A stretch of 64,000 bases of DNA from Roseiarcus sp963765375 (lineage in GTDB: Bacteria > Pseudomonadota > Alphaproteobacteria > Rhizobiales > Beijerinckiaceae). The translations under genes and the position numbers were made by a program. Each line of letters starts with the position of its first letter. Position 1 is the stretch's first letter. The stretch lies in the NCBI GenBank assembly GCA_963765375.1, contig CAVXVZ010000013.1:62001-126000 (forward strand). Direction: 5' to 3'. Positions 8,055 through 17,979 of this stretch are shown here, one piece after another. The notes beneath the pieces are model-generated. The model was given only the letters and a program-made list of their open reading frames with translations. It ran no database searches and had not been told where the DNA came from.

Positions 8055-10014
8055 CTACAACATGAATCCGTCGAAGAACGAGCCGAGCTCGGAATAGGCG
8101 TCGAGCGGTAGAACATGGGCGACGTACTGGTCGGGCCGTACGACGATCATGCACCCCCTCGTTCGGTCAAGGCCCCTCAAGTCGAAAATATCGGTGCGGT
8201 TCTTCAGGTCGGGGCAGAACATCTTCTCATAGTCGCGGAGCCCGAAACGGCCCTTACGCGGAAGAAGGAGAGGGGGCATTGCTTCGATCGCCAGCTCGCG
8301 ATGGCCCTGCTGAAAGATCGCTCGGACATCGATTGCGGAGTCGAAATCGGCGCCGGCCGGGGTGTGCCGCGTGACCGGAGAGTCTGGAGACCCGGCGAGA
8401 AACTCGCACAGGGCTCTGAGCCTCGAGGACGAAGCGGCGGGGTTTGCCGCATCGGCGAAGGCGAATACCCGCCAGCGGCCATCCGCTTTGATGGTGTGGC
8501 CGAGGTGAACCGTCTTGGCGTCGGCGAGGCGGATTACTGGCGCCGAATGAAAGCGCATGCCGATCGTGAGGCCCTCGGCGAGATGCTGATAGACCGGCCT
8601 GCCGGAGATGATCGACGGGGAGTAGCGGGTTTCCGTCCCCGCCGTGAAGCGCGCCTGCTTGATGAAGTATCTCTGGAACTCCGCCGGATCGACGCCTTCG
8701 CGGTCGGCGTTGAAGGAGTCCTTCGGCGGCGCGCTGAACATCGTTGCCCACTTGCGATCGAACTCGATCAGCTCTTTGGCGACGCTATGGCGTTCTACCG
8801 AATAGGTGCGCAGGATCCGGGGCGAGCATCGTCCACGCAGGACCGACGCCAGTTTCCAGCCGAGATTGAAGGCGTCCTGCATCGAGACGTTCATGCCCTG
8901 CCCGGCTTTGGGGCTGTGGGTATGGCAGGCGTCGCCAGCGATGAACACCCGCGGGATGCGGTCTTGCGCCGACTTGTCGGGCAAATCGTCGTAGGTCTCG
9001 CATAGGCGCTGGCCGATCTCGTAGACCGACCACCACGCGATCTCCTTCACCTCCAGCGTGTAGGGATGCAGGATCCGCCGCGCCGCGGCGATCAGATGAT
9101 CGGGCGTGATGTTGAGGCTCGAGACCCGCTGGTTCTCGTTGAGCTTTTCAAGCTCGATATAGAGGCGGACGAGATAGCCGCCCTCCCGCGGAATGATGAG
9201 AAGGTTGCCTTCGATGGCCGACTGGACCGCCGACTTCAGGCGGAAATCGGGAAAGTCGGTGATCGCCAGGACATCCATGACCCCCCAGGCCTGGTTGGCC
9301 GAATCGCCCTCGTGCGCAAGTCCGAGGGACTTGCGCACGGCGCTCCGCGCGCCGTCGCAGCCGACCACGAACCGCGCCTTGATGGTCTCCGCCTGCCCCG
9401 TATGGCTGGGATCGACCCGTTTGAGCCTGACGGTCACGGGGTGCGCCGACGCGAGGCTCCCGACATCCCGCTCGTCGTCGCCCGACGGCGGAACAATCGC
9501 GAGGTCGAGCAATTGGCAAGAATAGTCCGGCTCGAAGTCGAGTCGGCGAGTTGCGCATGACTTCGAGATAGAATTCATGAACGCGCGCCTGATTCAGGAT
9601 AACGTGTGGGAATTCGCTGAGTCCGTCTTCGACATCCTGGATCCTGCCGCTGCGGACGATATTCCCCCGCTCGTTGTCGTCCGGCTTCCAGAACGACGTC
9701 TCGTTGACCCAATAGGCCTCTTTCATGACCCGCTCGCTGAAGCCGAACGCCTGGAACATTTCCATCGTCCGGCAAGCCACCCCGTCCGCCTGGCCGAGGA
9801 GCAACGGGCCCGTTTTCTGCTCGACGATCCGAGCTTTGATGTCTGGAAAGGCCGCTAGTTGCGCCGCAAGCGTGAGTCCCGCCGGCCCGCAGCCGACAAT
9901 CAGGACGTCGACCTCCTCAGGCAGCGCGTCCGCGCGCGGAGCCGCGTCGCTCGGGCCGGCCGCTTCTGAGATATCCGGATCGCCGGTCTTGAACCCGTTG
10001 AGGTGGAATTGCAT
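8055..10014 (-). pseudogene. 3-hydroxybenzoate 4-monooxygenase-like flavoprotein (MobA type), frameshifted
   Basis: FAD- and NADPH-dependent aromatic ring hydroxylase of the phenol hydroxylase/MobA group. The N-terminus MQFHLNGFKTGDPDI, the FAD fold DVLIVGCGPAGLTLAAQLAA, WGVMDVLAITDFPD, the FAD ribityl-site motif FIAGDACHTHSPKAGQGMN and the C-terminal thioredoxin-like domain follow MobA along the whole length (about 652 residues), so 3-hydroxybenzoate to protocatechuate is the likely ancestral reaction. The reading frame breaks near 9535: the N-terminal frame is correct up to NSPTR, and the rest continues one frame over from LDFEPDYSCQ. Removing one base of the GAAG at 9534-9537 restores NSPTRLEPDYS, the family consensus. 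It is either a recent inactivation or a sequence error. It is downstream of the DUF4242 gene. Confidence 0.88.
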
Positions 10015-10113
10015 GGCTTCTCAGCGGCTGCCGCCAAAACGCGACCGACGGCGGACGTCCCATTTCCGACAGAGATGACGCGCCCGCAGAGACTTGAACT
10101 CCAGGATGGATCG

Positions 10114-10422
10114 CTAAGAAGCTCGATGGACGGAGCTATGGTCCGGATGCGCCCGCAGCGCCGCGATCAAGGCGGCGTCGGGACCAATCTCGCTCACCTC
10201 GACAATCGCATCGACCGGAATGCCAACACGCTGGGCCGCGGCTCGAATCGCCTCGGGGCTCACCGCTTCATAAAGGCAAAACGTCTTTCGCTTGTCAGCG
10301 CTAAGGAACGAAAATAGCCACTGCACCCCAATCTCGTCGTTGACCAGCTTGATCGCGGCCATCAATTCGTCGTCTGTGGGCACGAGGTCGGCGAAGGTTC
10401 GCTCGATCAAAAACAGGGGCAT
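10114..10422 (-). CDS. DUF4242 domain protein (small ferredoxin-like alpha/beta fold)
   Basis: A 102-residue cytoplasmic protein starting MPLFLIERTFADLVP. It has the DUF4242 pattern: a short strand, a helix with MAAIKLVNDEIGVQWLFSFLSAD, then KTFCLYEAVSPEAIRAAAQRVGIPVDAIVEV. A member from Streptomyces (SCO4226) is described as a nickel-binding protein, but function is generally unknown. The ATG at 10422 is preceded by GAGGAGG at six bases, which decides the start; the longer upstream reading frame is not coding. It precedes the MobA-like gene by 99 bp in the same direction and is divergent from the LuxR-type regulator. Confidence 0.85.
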   Translation of the reverse strand: MPLFLIERTFADLVPTDDELMAAIKLVNDEIGVQWLFSFLSADKRKTFCLYEAVSPEAIRAAAQRVGIPVDAIVEVSEIGPDAALIAALRAHPDHSSVHRAS

Positions 10423-10663
10423 CGCGCCCTCCTCAGATTTCGGCTCCCGCCCGGAGTGTTGGGCGCAAACGATAGGTTCGTCAATCCGAACGGCGGCTTG
10501 CGGCGGCTGGGGAATACTACTGACAGCCTCGACCTTGCGCGACTGCCGCAATCGGAGCAGCCTCGCCTGACTTTGCCGTCGGGAGGCCACGATACAGGCG
10601 CCTGTCAAAAGTTTCCTCGGACGCCGAGAAGAAACCTTCGTCGGTCGGCTAAATGAGCTGGGG

Positions 10664-12862
10664 GTGCTGCGCGCGGCGCTGGAGCAGGCGCTCTCTGGGC
10701 GCGGGCGAGGCGTCATGATCGCCGGCGAGCCCGGAATCGGGAAGACGCGGACAGCGCAGGAATTTTCGGAATACGCGGCGCAGCAAGGGGCATGCGTTCT
10801 GTGGGGCCGCTGCCACGAGGAGGCAGGCGCGCCACCCTATTGGCCGTGGGTGCAGATCATCCGCTCGCTCTTGCAGTCGCCAGCTCCCGAGGCGCCGCTG
10901 GGCGATCTCGGCCCGGGCGCCGGCGATATTGCCGACATGGTCCCCGAGATGCGCGACCGGCTGCCGCGACTTGGCCCGGCAACTCGGCTGAAGGATACCG
11001 CCGAAGCGCGTTTTCGCATGTTCGAAGCGATTCTTCGGCTGCTCGCTGGGACTTGCGGTCAACGGCCACTCGTCCTGGTGCTCGACGACCTTCATTGGGC
11101 GGATGCGCCCTCGCTGCGCCTGCTCGAGTTTCTGGCGCCCGAGATCGCCGTTGTGCCTCTGTTGCTGCTCGTGACGTATCGGGCCACCGAGCTGTCGCGC
11201 CAACACCCGCTATCGAACACGCTCGGCGGTCTGGCGCGGGCGCCCCACATCGCCCGCGTTGATTTGCCCGGCCTGAGCGTGGAAGAGGCGCAGGCCTTTA
11301 TTACCACTGCTGCCGGAACCAGGCCGCCGGCGTGGTTCACCCGGTCGCTGCATCAGCAGACCGAAGGCAACCCCTTGTTTCTGCGGGAGATCGTGCGATT
11401 TCTTGACCAGCAGGGCATCCTGAATGCGGAGTTCGAGGCGTCGGCGGCGGCGCTACCCCGTGTCATCCGGGTTCCCGAAGGATTGAAGGAGGTGATCGGC
11501 CGCCGCCTCAATCTACTGTCCCCGAGGTGCAACGAGGTTCTCGCGCTCGCCTCGGTCGTCGGCCGCAATTTCTCACTCGACGTGCTGATGCGCGCTGCAG
11601 CTCCGCGGGGCGCGGAAGAGCTGATCGAGGCGTTGGACGAGGCGCTGGCAGCTCATATCATCAACGACGCGGGCAACGGGCGCTATCAGTTCACTCATAA
11701 CCTCGTCCGGGTGACGCTGTACGATGAATTGAGCGCAAGTGTGCGGCGCCGGATGCATCGGACAGTGGGCGCCGCCCTGGAGGCGCTGGGCGGCGGCGAT
11801 CGACGCGCCCTTCTGCCGGAATTGGCGCATCACTTCGGCTCCGGCGGCGATCTCGACCGCGGAATAGACTTTGCGATCCGCGCCGGCCAAAGCGCCGACG
11901 CATCGCTCGCGTTCGAGGACGCCGCCCAATTTTTTCAGATGGCGCTGGACAGCTTGGCTCTGCGCCCCGCCGCGGACGAGATCATGCGATGCAGGCTGTT
12001 GTTTCAGCTTGGCGAAGCACAACGTATGTCTGGCGACTTCTCCCGCGCTCAAACGACGCTCCGCGAGGCGGCGGAAGCGGCGCGGCAATTCGAGCTGTAC
12101 GAGCCCCTGGCCAAGGCCGCATTGGCGTATGAATGGGTCTCGTGGCGTATCGGGCGGGCTGCCGATGCTCCGCCCGAGCGCCTGGTCGCGGATGCGCTGC
12201 GTCTCGTCCCTAAATCCGAAATCAAATTGCGCGTCGAGTTGACTGGAGCCCTGGCGCGGTCATTGCTCTATGCCGGCTCGGAGAAGGAAGCGAGAGAGCG
12301 GCTGGACTTCGCCATCGCAGTCGCGAGACGGTTAGGAGACCCTGCGCTTCTGGCGAGCACCCTTGAATATCTCTTCGACTTCCCTTGGGGACCCGACGGC
12401 ACACGCGATCTGCTCGCGCTTGCGAGTGAGGCGCTGGAGGCGGCTATGCGCTCCGGCAATGCCGAGGTTGCCTTCATGGCGCGCGTTCGAAGAGTGGCGT
12501 TCCGACTCGAGCTCGGAGACTTTGAGGCCGTCGAGGATGAAATTGTTCATCTCTGGCGAGCCGATGCCAGACTGGGTCGGCGAGACACCGCGCTCGGCGT
12601 GATCGGGCTGCGCGCGGCGATGGCGCTAATGCGTGGCGAACTCGACGCCGCAGCGCGGCTCTCGGCCGAGGCGAATTCACGGATGTCAGGAGCGGATACG
12701 ACGGAAAGAGAAAGCCAAATGGCCTTTCTCAGCGTGCAACTCTTCACCTTGCGCCGCGAGCAGGGCCGGCTCAAGGAGCTAGCAGCCTGTCGGACTGAGT
12801 CCTTGCAGCTGGTCTTTGAAACCGGCCTACCCGCGTTGCGGCGGCGGTCGGCGCCCTGTTGA
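10664..12862 (+). pseudogene. LuxR-family ATPase regulator (LAL/MalT-like), N-terminal part, interrupted by IS
   Basis: Large signal-transduction ATPase with an AAA/NACHT-like module, helical repeats and (in the second fragment) a LuxR DNA-binding domain. Walker A GEPGIGKT (about residue 22) and Walker B LVLVLDDLHWAD are present, followed by YRATELSRQHPL and long alpha-helical TPR-like repeats. An IS1182-type element enters after 12782, so the last 27 codons to the stop at 12862 are transposon sequence. The first usable start is GTG at 10664, yet the open frame extends back to 10571 and encodes the family's typical entry FVGRLNELGV, so the true N-terminus is unclear. Joined to the second fragment it would give about 977 residues. 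It is divergent from the DUF4242/mobA-like genes, a possible target. Confidence 0.85.
12779..12782. repeat. Target-site duplication CTAG, left copy
   Basis: CTAG directly abuts the left inverted repeat of the IS1182-family element; the matching copy is at 14397-14400. Keeping only one copy restores the regulator reading frame exactly. Confidence 0.85.
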
Positions 12863-14396
12863 GCTTTGTGGGCGTTGCGATTGAGTCTGTTGGATCGGCG
12901 ATGGAGCTGGATCTTCTCTGCGCCGGGGCGCCCCGCCTTCAATAGGCGGGGGCGAGGGCGAACATTCGCTTCATGTTCCAGGCCATGGTCACGAGGCTCC
13001 ACTCGCCGCGCACTTTTTCGAGCCCGCGCAGTGAAAATTGACGGAACCCGAGCACGGATTTGATGATGCCGAACACCGGTTCGGGGGTCTGTTTGCGCAG
13101 GGCGTAGAGCGCCCGGCCTCGAGGCGTCTTCAAACGATGCGCCATCGCCTCGACCGGCGTCGGATTGTCCGGCGCGGCCGGCGCCGGCTCGAAGCGCTCG
13201 GCCAAAGGCGGATGGTGCGGCTGGCGGCCCATCGCGATCGCCGGTTCGATTCCCGCCTCTTCGCAAGCCTCGACATTGCCCGCGCTGAAATAGCCGGTGT
13301 CCGCCAGCAGAGTTTCGGCCTCGCCCAAGGCCTCGGGCAAAGCGCCGATCTTGCCCAGCATCGGCTCGACCTGGTTCTTGTCGTTGGGCGCCTGGACCAC
13401 CTCGGTCGCCACCACCAGCAGGCTGCCGACGGCGACCGCCGCCTGCGCGTTGTAGCATTGATCGAAGCCGCCGCCGGCCACCGGCATGATGCGCAAGTCT
13501 TCATCGGTCAGATTGACCTGATCGCTCGGCAGCGGCCCCTCGGGCGGCGGCTGCGGCGCCTTGCCGCCCGGCTTCTTGCCCGTCGCCGCCGTCTTGGCCG
13601 CGCGCGCCGCCATTTTGGCTTCATGTTCCGCCAATTCGCGCGCGTGGCGCTCCCTGGCGCGCGCCTCGATCTTGGCGCGCGCCTCGGCGATCTTGCCCAG
13701 ACGCTCCTCGCGCCGCGCCAGTTCGTCGGGAATCGACATGCCGTCGGGAAGGTCCGCCAAGTCCGCCGCCTCGGCCTTGGCCATCAAATCGGCGACCTCG
13801 CCCTTCAGTTGCGCCTCGATCTTGCCCGCATGCTCATAGGAAAGCGCGCTGTGCCGGCTGGCGTTGGCGTAAATCTTCGTCCCGTCGAGGCCGATGGTTC
13901 CCATCTTCAGCACGCCCATCTCGCGCGCAAGCAGCAACACTTGGACGAACAGCCCCTCGATCGGTTTGAGAAAACGCCGGCGAAACGTCGCCAGCGTGTC
14001 GTGGTCGGGATGATCGTTGGCCGCGATGAAACGAAACGCCACCGAGTCATACGTCGCCCGCTCCAGCTTGCGGCTCGAAAACACCCCCGTCGCGTAGCCG
14101 TAAACAAGAAGACCCACCAACACCCTGGGATGGTAGGACGCCGAACCCGAGCCGCGATACTCGCCACTCATCGCGCGAAGGTCGAGCCCGTCGATCACTT
14201 CAACCACAAAGCGCGCCAAATGCTTCTCTGGCAGCCACTCGTCCACCGAAGGCGGCAGAAGATAACCCGTCTGCCGATCAATCGTGCGGAAATTGCTCAT
14301 GCGCAGGCTCAAGGCGAATCAATGCCGCAATTCTAACTCGCCAAATCTCGCCTGTCCCTTCCAAACCGCCAACGTCCCGCTAAGTCCGACAGGCTG
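12783..14396 (-). mobile_element. IS1182-family insertion sequence, 1614 bp, complete
   Basis: The ends are perfect 14-bp inverted repeats, CAGCCTGTCGGACT at 12783-12796 and its complement at 14383-14396, flanked by a CTAG direct repeat on both sides. One intact transposase gene is read from right to left. Insertion splits the LAL-type regulator. Perfect ends, intact transposase and undegraded target duplication indicate a recent event. Confidence 0.95.
12939..14300 (-). CDS. IS1182-family transposase
   Basis: DDE-type transposase of 453 residues from the ATG at 14300 (a TTG at 14312 would add four). It begins MSNFRTIDRQTGYLLPPSVD, as usual for the family. The N-terminal DUF772-like region contains YHPRVLVGLLVYGYATGVFSSR. 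Candidate catalytic acidic residues are Asp in GTIGLDGTKIYANASRH, Asp in LLADTGYFSAGN and Glu near TPEPVFGIIKSVLG. Between the first two lies a long Ala/Arg/Glu-rich helical insertion (about residues 170-260) with a Lys/Pro-rich hinge, typical of the longer IS1182 transposases. The frame is intact, so the element may still move. Confidence 0.95.
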   Translation of the reverse strand: MSNFRTIDRQTGYLLPPSVDEWLPEKHLARFVVEVIDGLDLRAMSGEYRGSGSASYHPRVLVGLLVYGYATGVFSSRKLERATYDSVAFRFIAANDHPDHDTLATFRRRFLKPIEGLFVQVLLLAREMGVLKMGTIGLDGTKIYANASRHSALSYEHAGKIEAQLKGEVADLMAKAEAADLADLPDGMSIPDELARREERLGKIAEARAKIEARARERHARELAEHEAKMAARAAKTAATGKKPGGKAPQPPPEGPLPSDQVNLTDEDLRIMPVAGGGFDQCYNAQAAVAVGSLLVVATEVVQAPNDKNQVEPMLGKIGALPEALGEAETLLADTGYFSAGNVEACEEAGIEPAIAMGRQPHHPPLAERFEPAPAAPDNPTPVEAMAHRLKTPRGRALYALRKQTPEPVFGIIKSVLGFRQFSLRGLEKVRGEWSLVTMAWNMKRMFALAPAY

Positions 14397-14400
14397 CTAG
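14397..14400. repeat. Target-site duplication CTAG, right copy
   Basis: Second copy of the 4-bp CTAG directly next to the right inverted repeat of the IS1182-family element. Confidence 0.85.
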
Positions 14401-15212
14401 GGGCGGTATTGACCCACTTTACGCGAACCGCATCGGCCGCGTCGGTTTGGCGGCCCGGCTTGGCGGTCCTCTACGTCGAACTCGATCGGTTGGACGAGGC
14501 GCGCGCCGAATTCGAGCGCCTGGCGTCGCGAGGCTTCGACGATTTGCCGCGCGACGGAAGATGGGCCACCTGCCTGGCCTACCTCGCCGAGGTCTGCGTG
14601 GCGCTGAATGACGCCCGTCGGGCCGCGACGCTGTATCGGTTGCTCCTGCCTTACGCCGACCGCGCGCTTGTGCTGGGCGGCGGCTTCGTATGCAGCGGCG
14701 CCAGCGGACGCCACCTCGGGATGCTCGCCGCGACCATGTCCAACTGGTCGGCGTCGGAGCGCCATTTCGAGGAAGCTCTGGCCATGAACGCCCGGATTGG
14801 GGCCCTCCTTCCGCTTGCCCACACCCGCCATGACTATGCGACGATGATGTTGGCCCGCAGATGGCCGGGCGACCGTGAGCAGGCCAGGACCCTGTTGCAA
14901 TCCTGCCTTTCGAGCGCCCGGAAAATGGGGGCGCGCGCACTTGAGGGACGCGCCGCGGCGCAATTGGAGGAGCTGGAAACGACCCCGACAGCAAGTGCAG
15001 GCGACAACGGCTTGACGCCGCGCGAGGTCGAAGTGCTGCGCCTGATCGCGATCGGCCGCACCAATGCCGACATCGCAACGGTCTTGACGATCAGCCTCAA
15101 CACCGTCGCGACCCACGTCCGCAGCATCCTCGCCAAAACCGGATGCTCCAACCGCACGGAGGCGGCTGCGCACGCGATCCGGCGCGGGTTGGCGCCTGGC
15201 GTGGATCACTGA
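14401..15212 (+). pseudogene. LuxR-family ATPase regulator, C-terminal part with LuxR HTH domain
   Basis: Continuation of the regulator interrupted at 12782. Splicing codon CTA plus G of the CTAG to base 14401 gives the uninterrupted junction KELGAVLTHFTRTAS. The fragment carries more helical repeats (LDEARAEFERLA, WSASERHFEEALAMNARIG) and ends in a full LuxR-type helix-turn-helix: LTPREVEVLRLIAIGRTNAD followed by IATVLTISLNTVATHVRSIL. Alone it has only a TTG (14409) as a possible start and no evident ribosome site, so a separate DNA-binding polypeptide is unlikely but not excluded. It ends 248 bp before the flavin oxidase gene in the same direction. Confidence 0.88.
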
Positions 15213-15460
15213 AGATCGAGCCGGGCGCTTTCCGGCCCGGACAGGCGTCGCTTCTCATCAATTCTGATGACCGGCGTCCGCGTCGCCGTCAGTCGCGGCC
15301 TCGACAGGGCTCATTCAATTCAACGATTTACCGGCGTCGGCCTTTCCCGCATCCTTTCGGCCGACGCAGCAAAGGCCGAACGGCTGAGCGGCGTATTGAT
15401 CCGAGCCGGCGGGGGATCCCGCTCATTGGGTGCGCCGCAGGCGCGCAAAGGGAGATTTTT

Positions 15461-16843
15461 ATGAACAACGAAGCCATCGCGAAACTCGCCCAAAGTCTCC
15501 GTGGGCCCGTCATCGGGCGCGACCACCCCGAATACGAGGATGCGCGAAAACTCTACAACGCCTCGATCGACAAGCGGCCCTTGGTCATCGCCCGCTGCGC
15601 CGACGCCGCCGATGTGATTGCGGCGGTGAATTTCGGTCGGGACAGCAAGCTTCCGATCGCCATTCGTGGCGGTGGCCACAATGGCCCGGGACTTGGCAGC
15701 GTCGACGACGGCTTGGTCATCGATCTGTCGATGATGAAGGGGGTGAGGGTCGACCCGGCGAAGCGGACGGTTCGGGTCGGCGCCGGCTGCGTGACCGGCG
15801 ATGTGGATCACGCCACGCATGCATTCGGTCAGGCCGTGCCATTCGGCATCATCTCCTCGACCGGCGTCGCCGGCCTCACTTTGAGCGGCGGCCACGGCTA
15901 TCTCAGTCGCCAGTACGGTCTGGCCGTTGATAATCTGATCGAGGCGGATGTCGTCCTCGCCGATGGCAGCTTTGTCACCGCCTCGGAGGCCGAGAACGCT
16001 GACCTGTTCTGGGCGCTTCGCGGCGGCGGCGGCAACTTCGGTGTCGTGACCAGCTTCCTGTTCCGCACCCATCCCGCCGGCATGATCTACGGTGGTCCGA
16101 TCATCTTTGATCTCGCTGACGGGGCCGCCGTGATGAAGTGGTTTCGACAACATCAATCGAAAGCCGCGGACGAATTCTATATGTTCCTTGGACTGCAAGT
16201 GGTCCCGCCCGGGGATCCTTTTCCCAAGGAGCATTGGGGGAAGAAGATGTGCGCGCTTGTCGTCTCGCACAACGGGCCCCTCGCGGAGGGAGAGAAGGCG
16301 GTCAATGCAGTTCGGGCCGCCTTGCCGAAACCGATCATCGACTGGGCTCAGCCGATGCCCTACACGGCGATCCAGACCCTGTTCGACCCCCTACTGCCAA
16401 AGGGACTGCAGTGGTACTGGAAGGGGGATTTCGTCAAGAATTTGCCGGACGAGGCGGTGGAAACGTATATCGCGCACGCCGCAAATCTTCCAACCGTGCT
16501 CTCCGGAATGCATATCTATCCGATCGATGGCGCTGTCCATCGGCAGAAGCGTGACGCGACCGCATGGGGTTACCGCGACGCGGCCTGGTCGATGGTGATC
16601 TTCGGGGTCGATCCCGATCCGGCGAAGGCGCCCGCGCTGAAGAAATGGGCGCGGGACTACTGGGAAGCAGTCCATTCGTTCAATCTTGCCGGCGCCTACG
16701 CGAACTTCATGATGGACGACGAAGGCGAGTCCCGCGTCAAGGCGGCCTATGGCGAAAACTATGATCGCCTCGCAACACTTAAAATGAAGTACGACCCGGC
16801 AAACCTGTTCCGGGTGAATCAGAACATTCTCCCGGCGCCCTGA
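15461..16843 (+). CDS. FAD-linked oxidase, berberine-bridge-enzyme (BBE) type
   Basis: 460-residue flavoprotein of the PCMH/BBE superfamily, which oxidises alcohols, sugars or alkaloid-like substrates with O2. The PCMH-type FAD domain spans about residues 35-210, with RGGGHNGPG providing His73, the probable 8-alpha-histidyl FAD attachment. The usual second (cysteinyl) attachment is replaced by GVAGLTLSGGHGYLSR, so the flavin would be singly linked. The C-terminal BBE domain ends YDPANLFRVNQNI, the family signature. No signal peptide. The ATG at 15461 has GGGAG eight bases upstream; longer versions starting at 15143 overlap the preceding gene and are not credible. Substrate unknown; its proximity to the regulator suggests regulation by it. 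Confidence 0.92.
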   Translation: MNNEAIAKLAQSLRGPVIGRDHPEYEDARKLYNASIDKRPLVIARCADAADVIAAVNFGRDSKLPIAIRGGGHNGPGLGSVDDGLVIDLSMMKGVRVDPAKRTVRVGAGCVTGDVDHATHAFGQAVPFGIISSTGVAGLTLSGGHGYLSRQYGLAVDNLIEADVVLADGSFVTASEAENADLFWALRGGGGNFGVVTSFLFRTHPAGMIYGGPIIFDLADGAAVMKWFRQHQSKAADEFYMFLGLQVVPPGDPFPKEHWGKKMCALVVSHNGPLAEGEKAVNAVRAALPKPIIDWAQPMPYTAIQTLFDPLLPKGLQWYWKGDFVKNLPDEAVETYIAHAANLPTVLSGMHIYPIDGAVHRQKRDATAWGYRDAAWSMVIFGVDPDPAKAPALKKWARDYWEAVHSFNLAGAYANFMMDDEGESRVKAAYGENYDRLATLKMKYDPANLFRVNQNILPAP

Positions 16844-16862
16844 CCCGTCAGGCCGCCGAGGA

Positions 16863-16899
16863 CCGCGGTTTGGCTCAGCCGGCCCGGAGCCAAACGCGG
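16863..16899. terminator. Hairpin between convergent genes
   Basis: The arms GTTTGGCTC and GAGCCAAAC, extended by CCGCG and GCGG, form a stem of about 13 bp with one bulged G and a 10-nt loop. It lies between the convergent oxidase and OmpW-like genes and could end both transcripts. No clear U-run follows. Confidence 0.5.
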
Positions 16900-16913
16900 C
16901 GGCCAATGCGGCT

Positions 16914-17727
16914 TCAGAAGCGATAAGAGACGCCGGTCGCGAAAGTCACCGGCCGGGCGTTCGTCTTGATGGCGCCGGCGAAGGTGACAATCCCCGGAGC
17001 CGGGCCGGCGTTGACGCCGGTCGAGTTGGCGATCGTGCCCACAAACCCCTGCTTCACATCGAAAAAGAGGCCCCAGTGCTTGTCGAACATATAGTCGAAG
17101 CCGCCCTGCAGAATTAGAGCCAGCGCAGATTGGTACGAAGTCCCGGTGGCATAACCGTCTTGGACCGCCCAGGCGAAGGTCGGCGAAACCCCGGCTCCTA
17201 AATAAGGCTGGAACTTGCCGAATTGGGTGAAACGATAAACGCCGGTTATTGGTATGCCGGCGGGCATCACCTTGCCGAGAACCGTGCCCGAAGGAGGCCC
17301 ATCTGGGCTGTATCCATTGATCCTCACCGTCGACCACACCGGAAATCCGGTCGCGACCTCCACCGACCAGTTCGGGGTAAAGGAATAGCCGCCCTCGAAA
17401 TCGGCGGAGTAAAAGTTCGAGTAGGTCGCGCCCCGACCCGGAATCTGCACTTCCGGCCCGACGCCGACGGGGGCGAGTTCCAACCCCGGGAACGTTCACT
17501 GACGCAATCGATTGCGAAAAAAGGTTCGATGAACTCTGACTGAGCGTGCCCATCGCGCCAACCCGCACGTACCACCCGCTAAGATCGGGAAGGACGGGCG
17601 CGGGCGCCGGCGCGGCGGTTTGGCTCGACAGGTCCGCCGCCTGGACAGCGCTGACCGACAGCGCGAACGCCGCGCAGGTCGAGACGCACGCCTTGACGGG
17701 TCTCATTGGCCCTTTGGGGCCTCTCAT
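16914..17727 (-). pseudogene. OmpW-family outer-membrane beta-barrel protein, frameshifted
   Basis: An eight-stranded outer-membrane channel of the OmpW type, about 270 residues. The start at 17727 has GGGAGG seven bases upstream and gives a signal peptide ending SVSAVQA. The mature N-terminus LSGWYVRVGAMGTL and later segments FEGGYSFTPNWSVEVATGFP, YLGAGVSPTFAW and LILQGGFDYMFDKHWGLFFD, with the C-terminal aromatic VSYRF, fit OmpW. The N-terminal part is in one frame up to NVPG; the rest (LELAPVGVGPEV onward) is in another. One extra base in the run CCCC at 17484-17487 explains this, so it is a recent pseudogene, a phase-variable run or a sequencing error. Confidence 0.85.
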
Positions 17728-17823
17728 ACGCTGCCTCCCATCCGTACCGGCATGGGCATCGTGCTCGTTTAACCGCGCCCCAGGCGCAAACCAAGCGGTC
17801 CAATAGGGCACAAAATGTTTCTA

Positions 17824-17853
17824 ATTATGAACGAACCGGGATCTTTCTGTCAC
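17824..17853 (-). promoter_or_regulatory. Possible sigma-70-like promoter of the OmpW-like gene
   Basis: On the minus strand GTGACA (17848-17853) and CATAAT (17824-17829) are 18 bp apart, in an AT-rich spot about 100 bp before the start codon. Pattern only. Confidence 0.3.
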
Positions 17854-17979
17854 AATTCAACCGCTGACGCGAATCTCATTTCCCGTTTTGTCTGGGCGGA
17901 TCAACCATGGCTCGTTCGGCGGCAAACGCCAAGAGGGGCGCGACCATGAGCCGCGCAGCTATGGCGGGCGCCTCGGACC

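Noticed and set aside
7729..8154. 141-codon minus-strand frame between the MobA-like gene and the NHL gene
   Set aside because: Arg-rich, overlaps the 3' end of the MobA-like gene in another frame, no recognisable motif.
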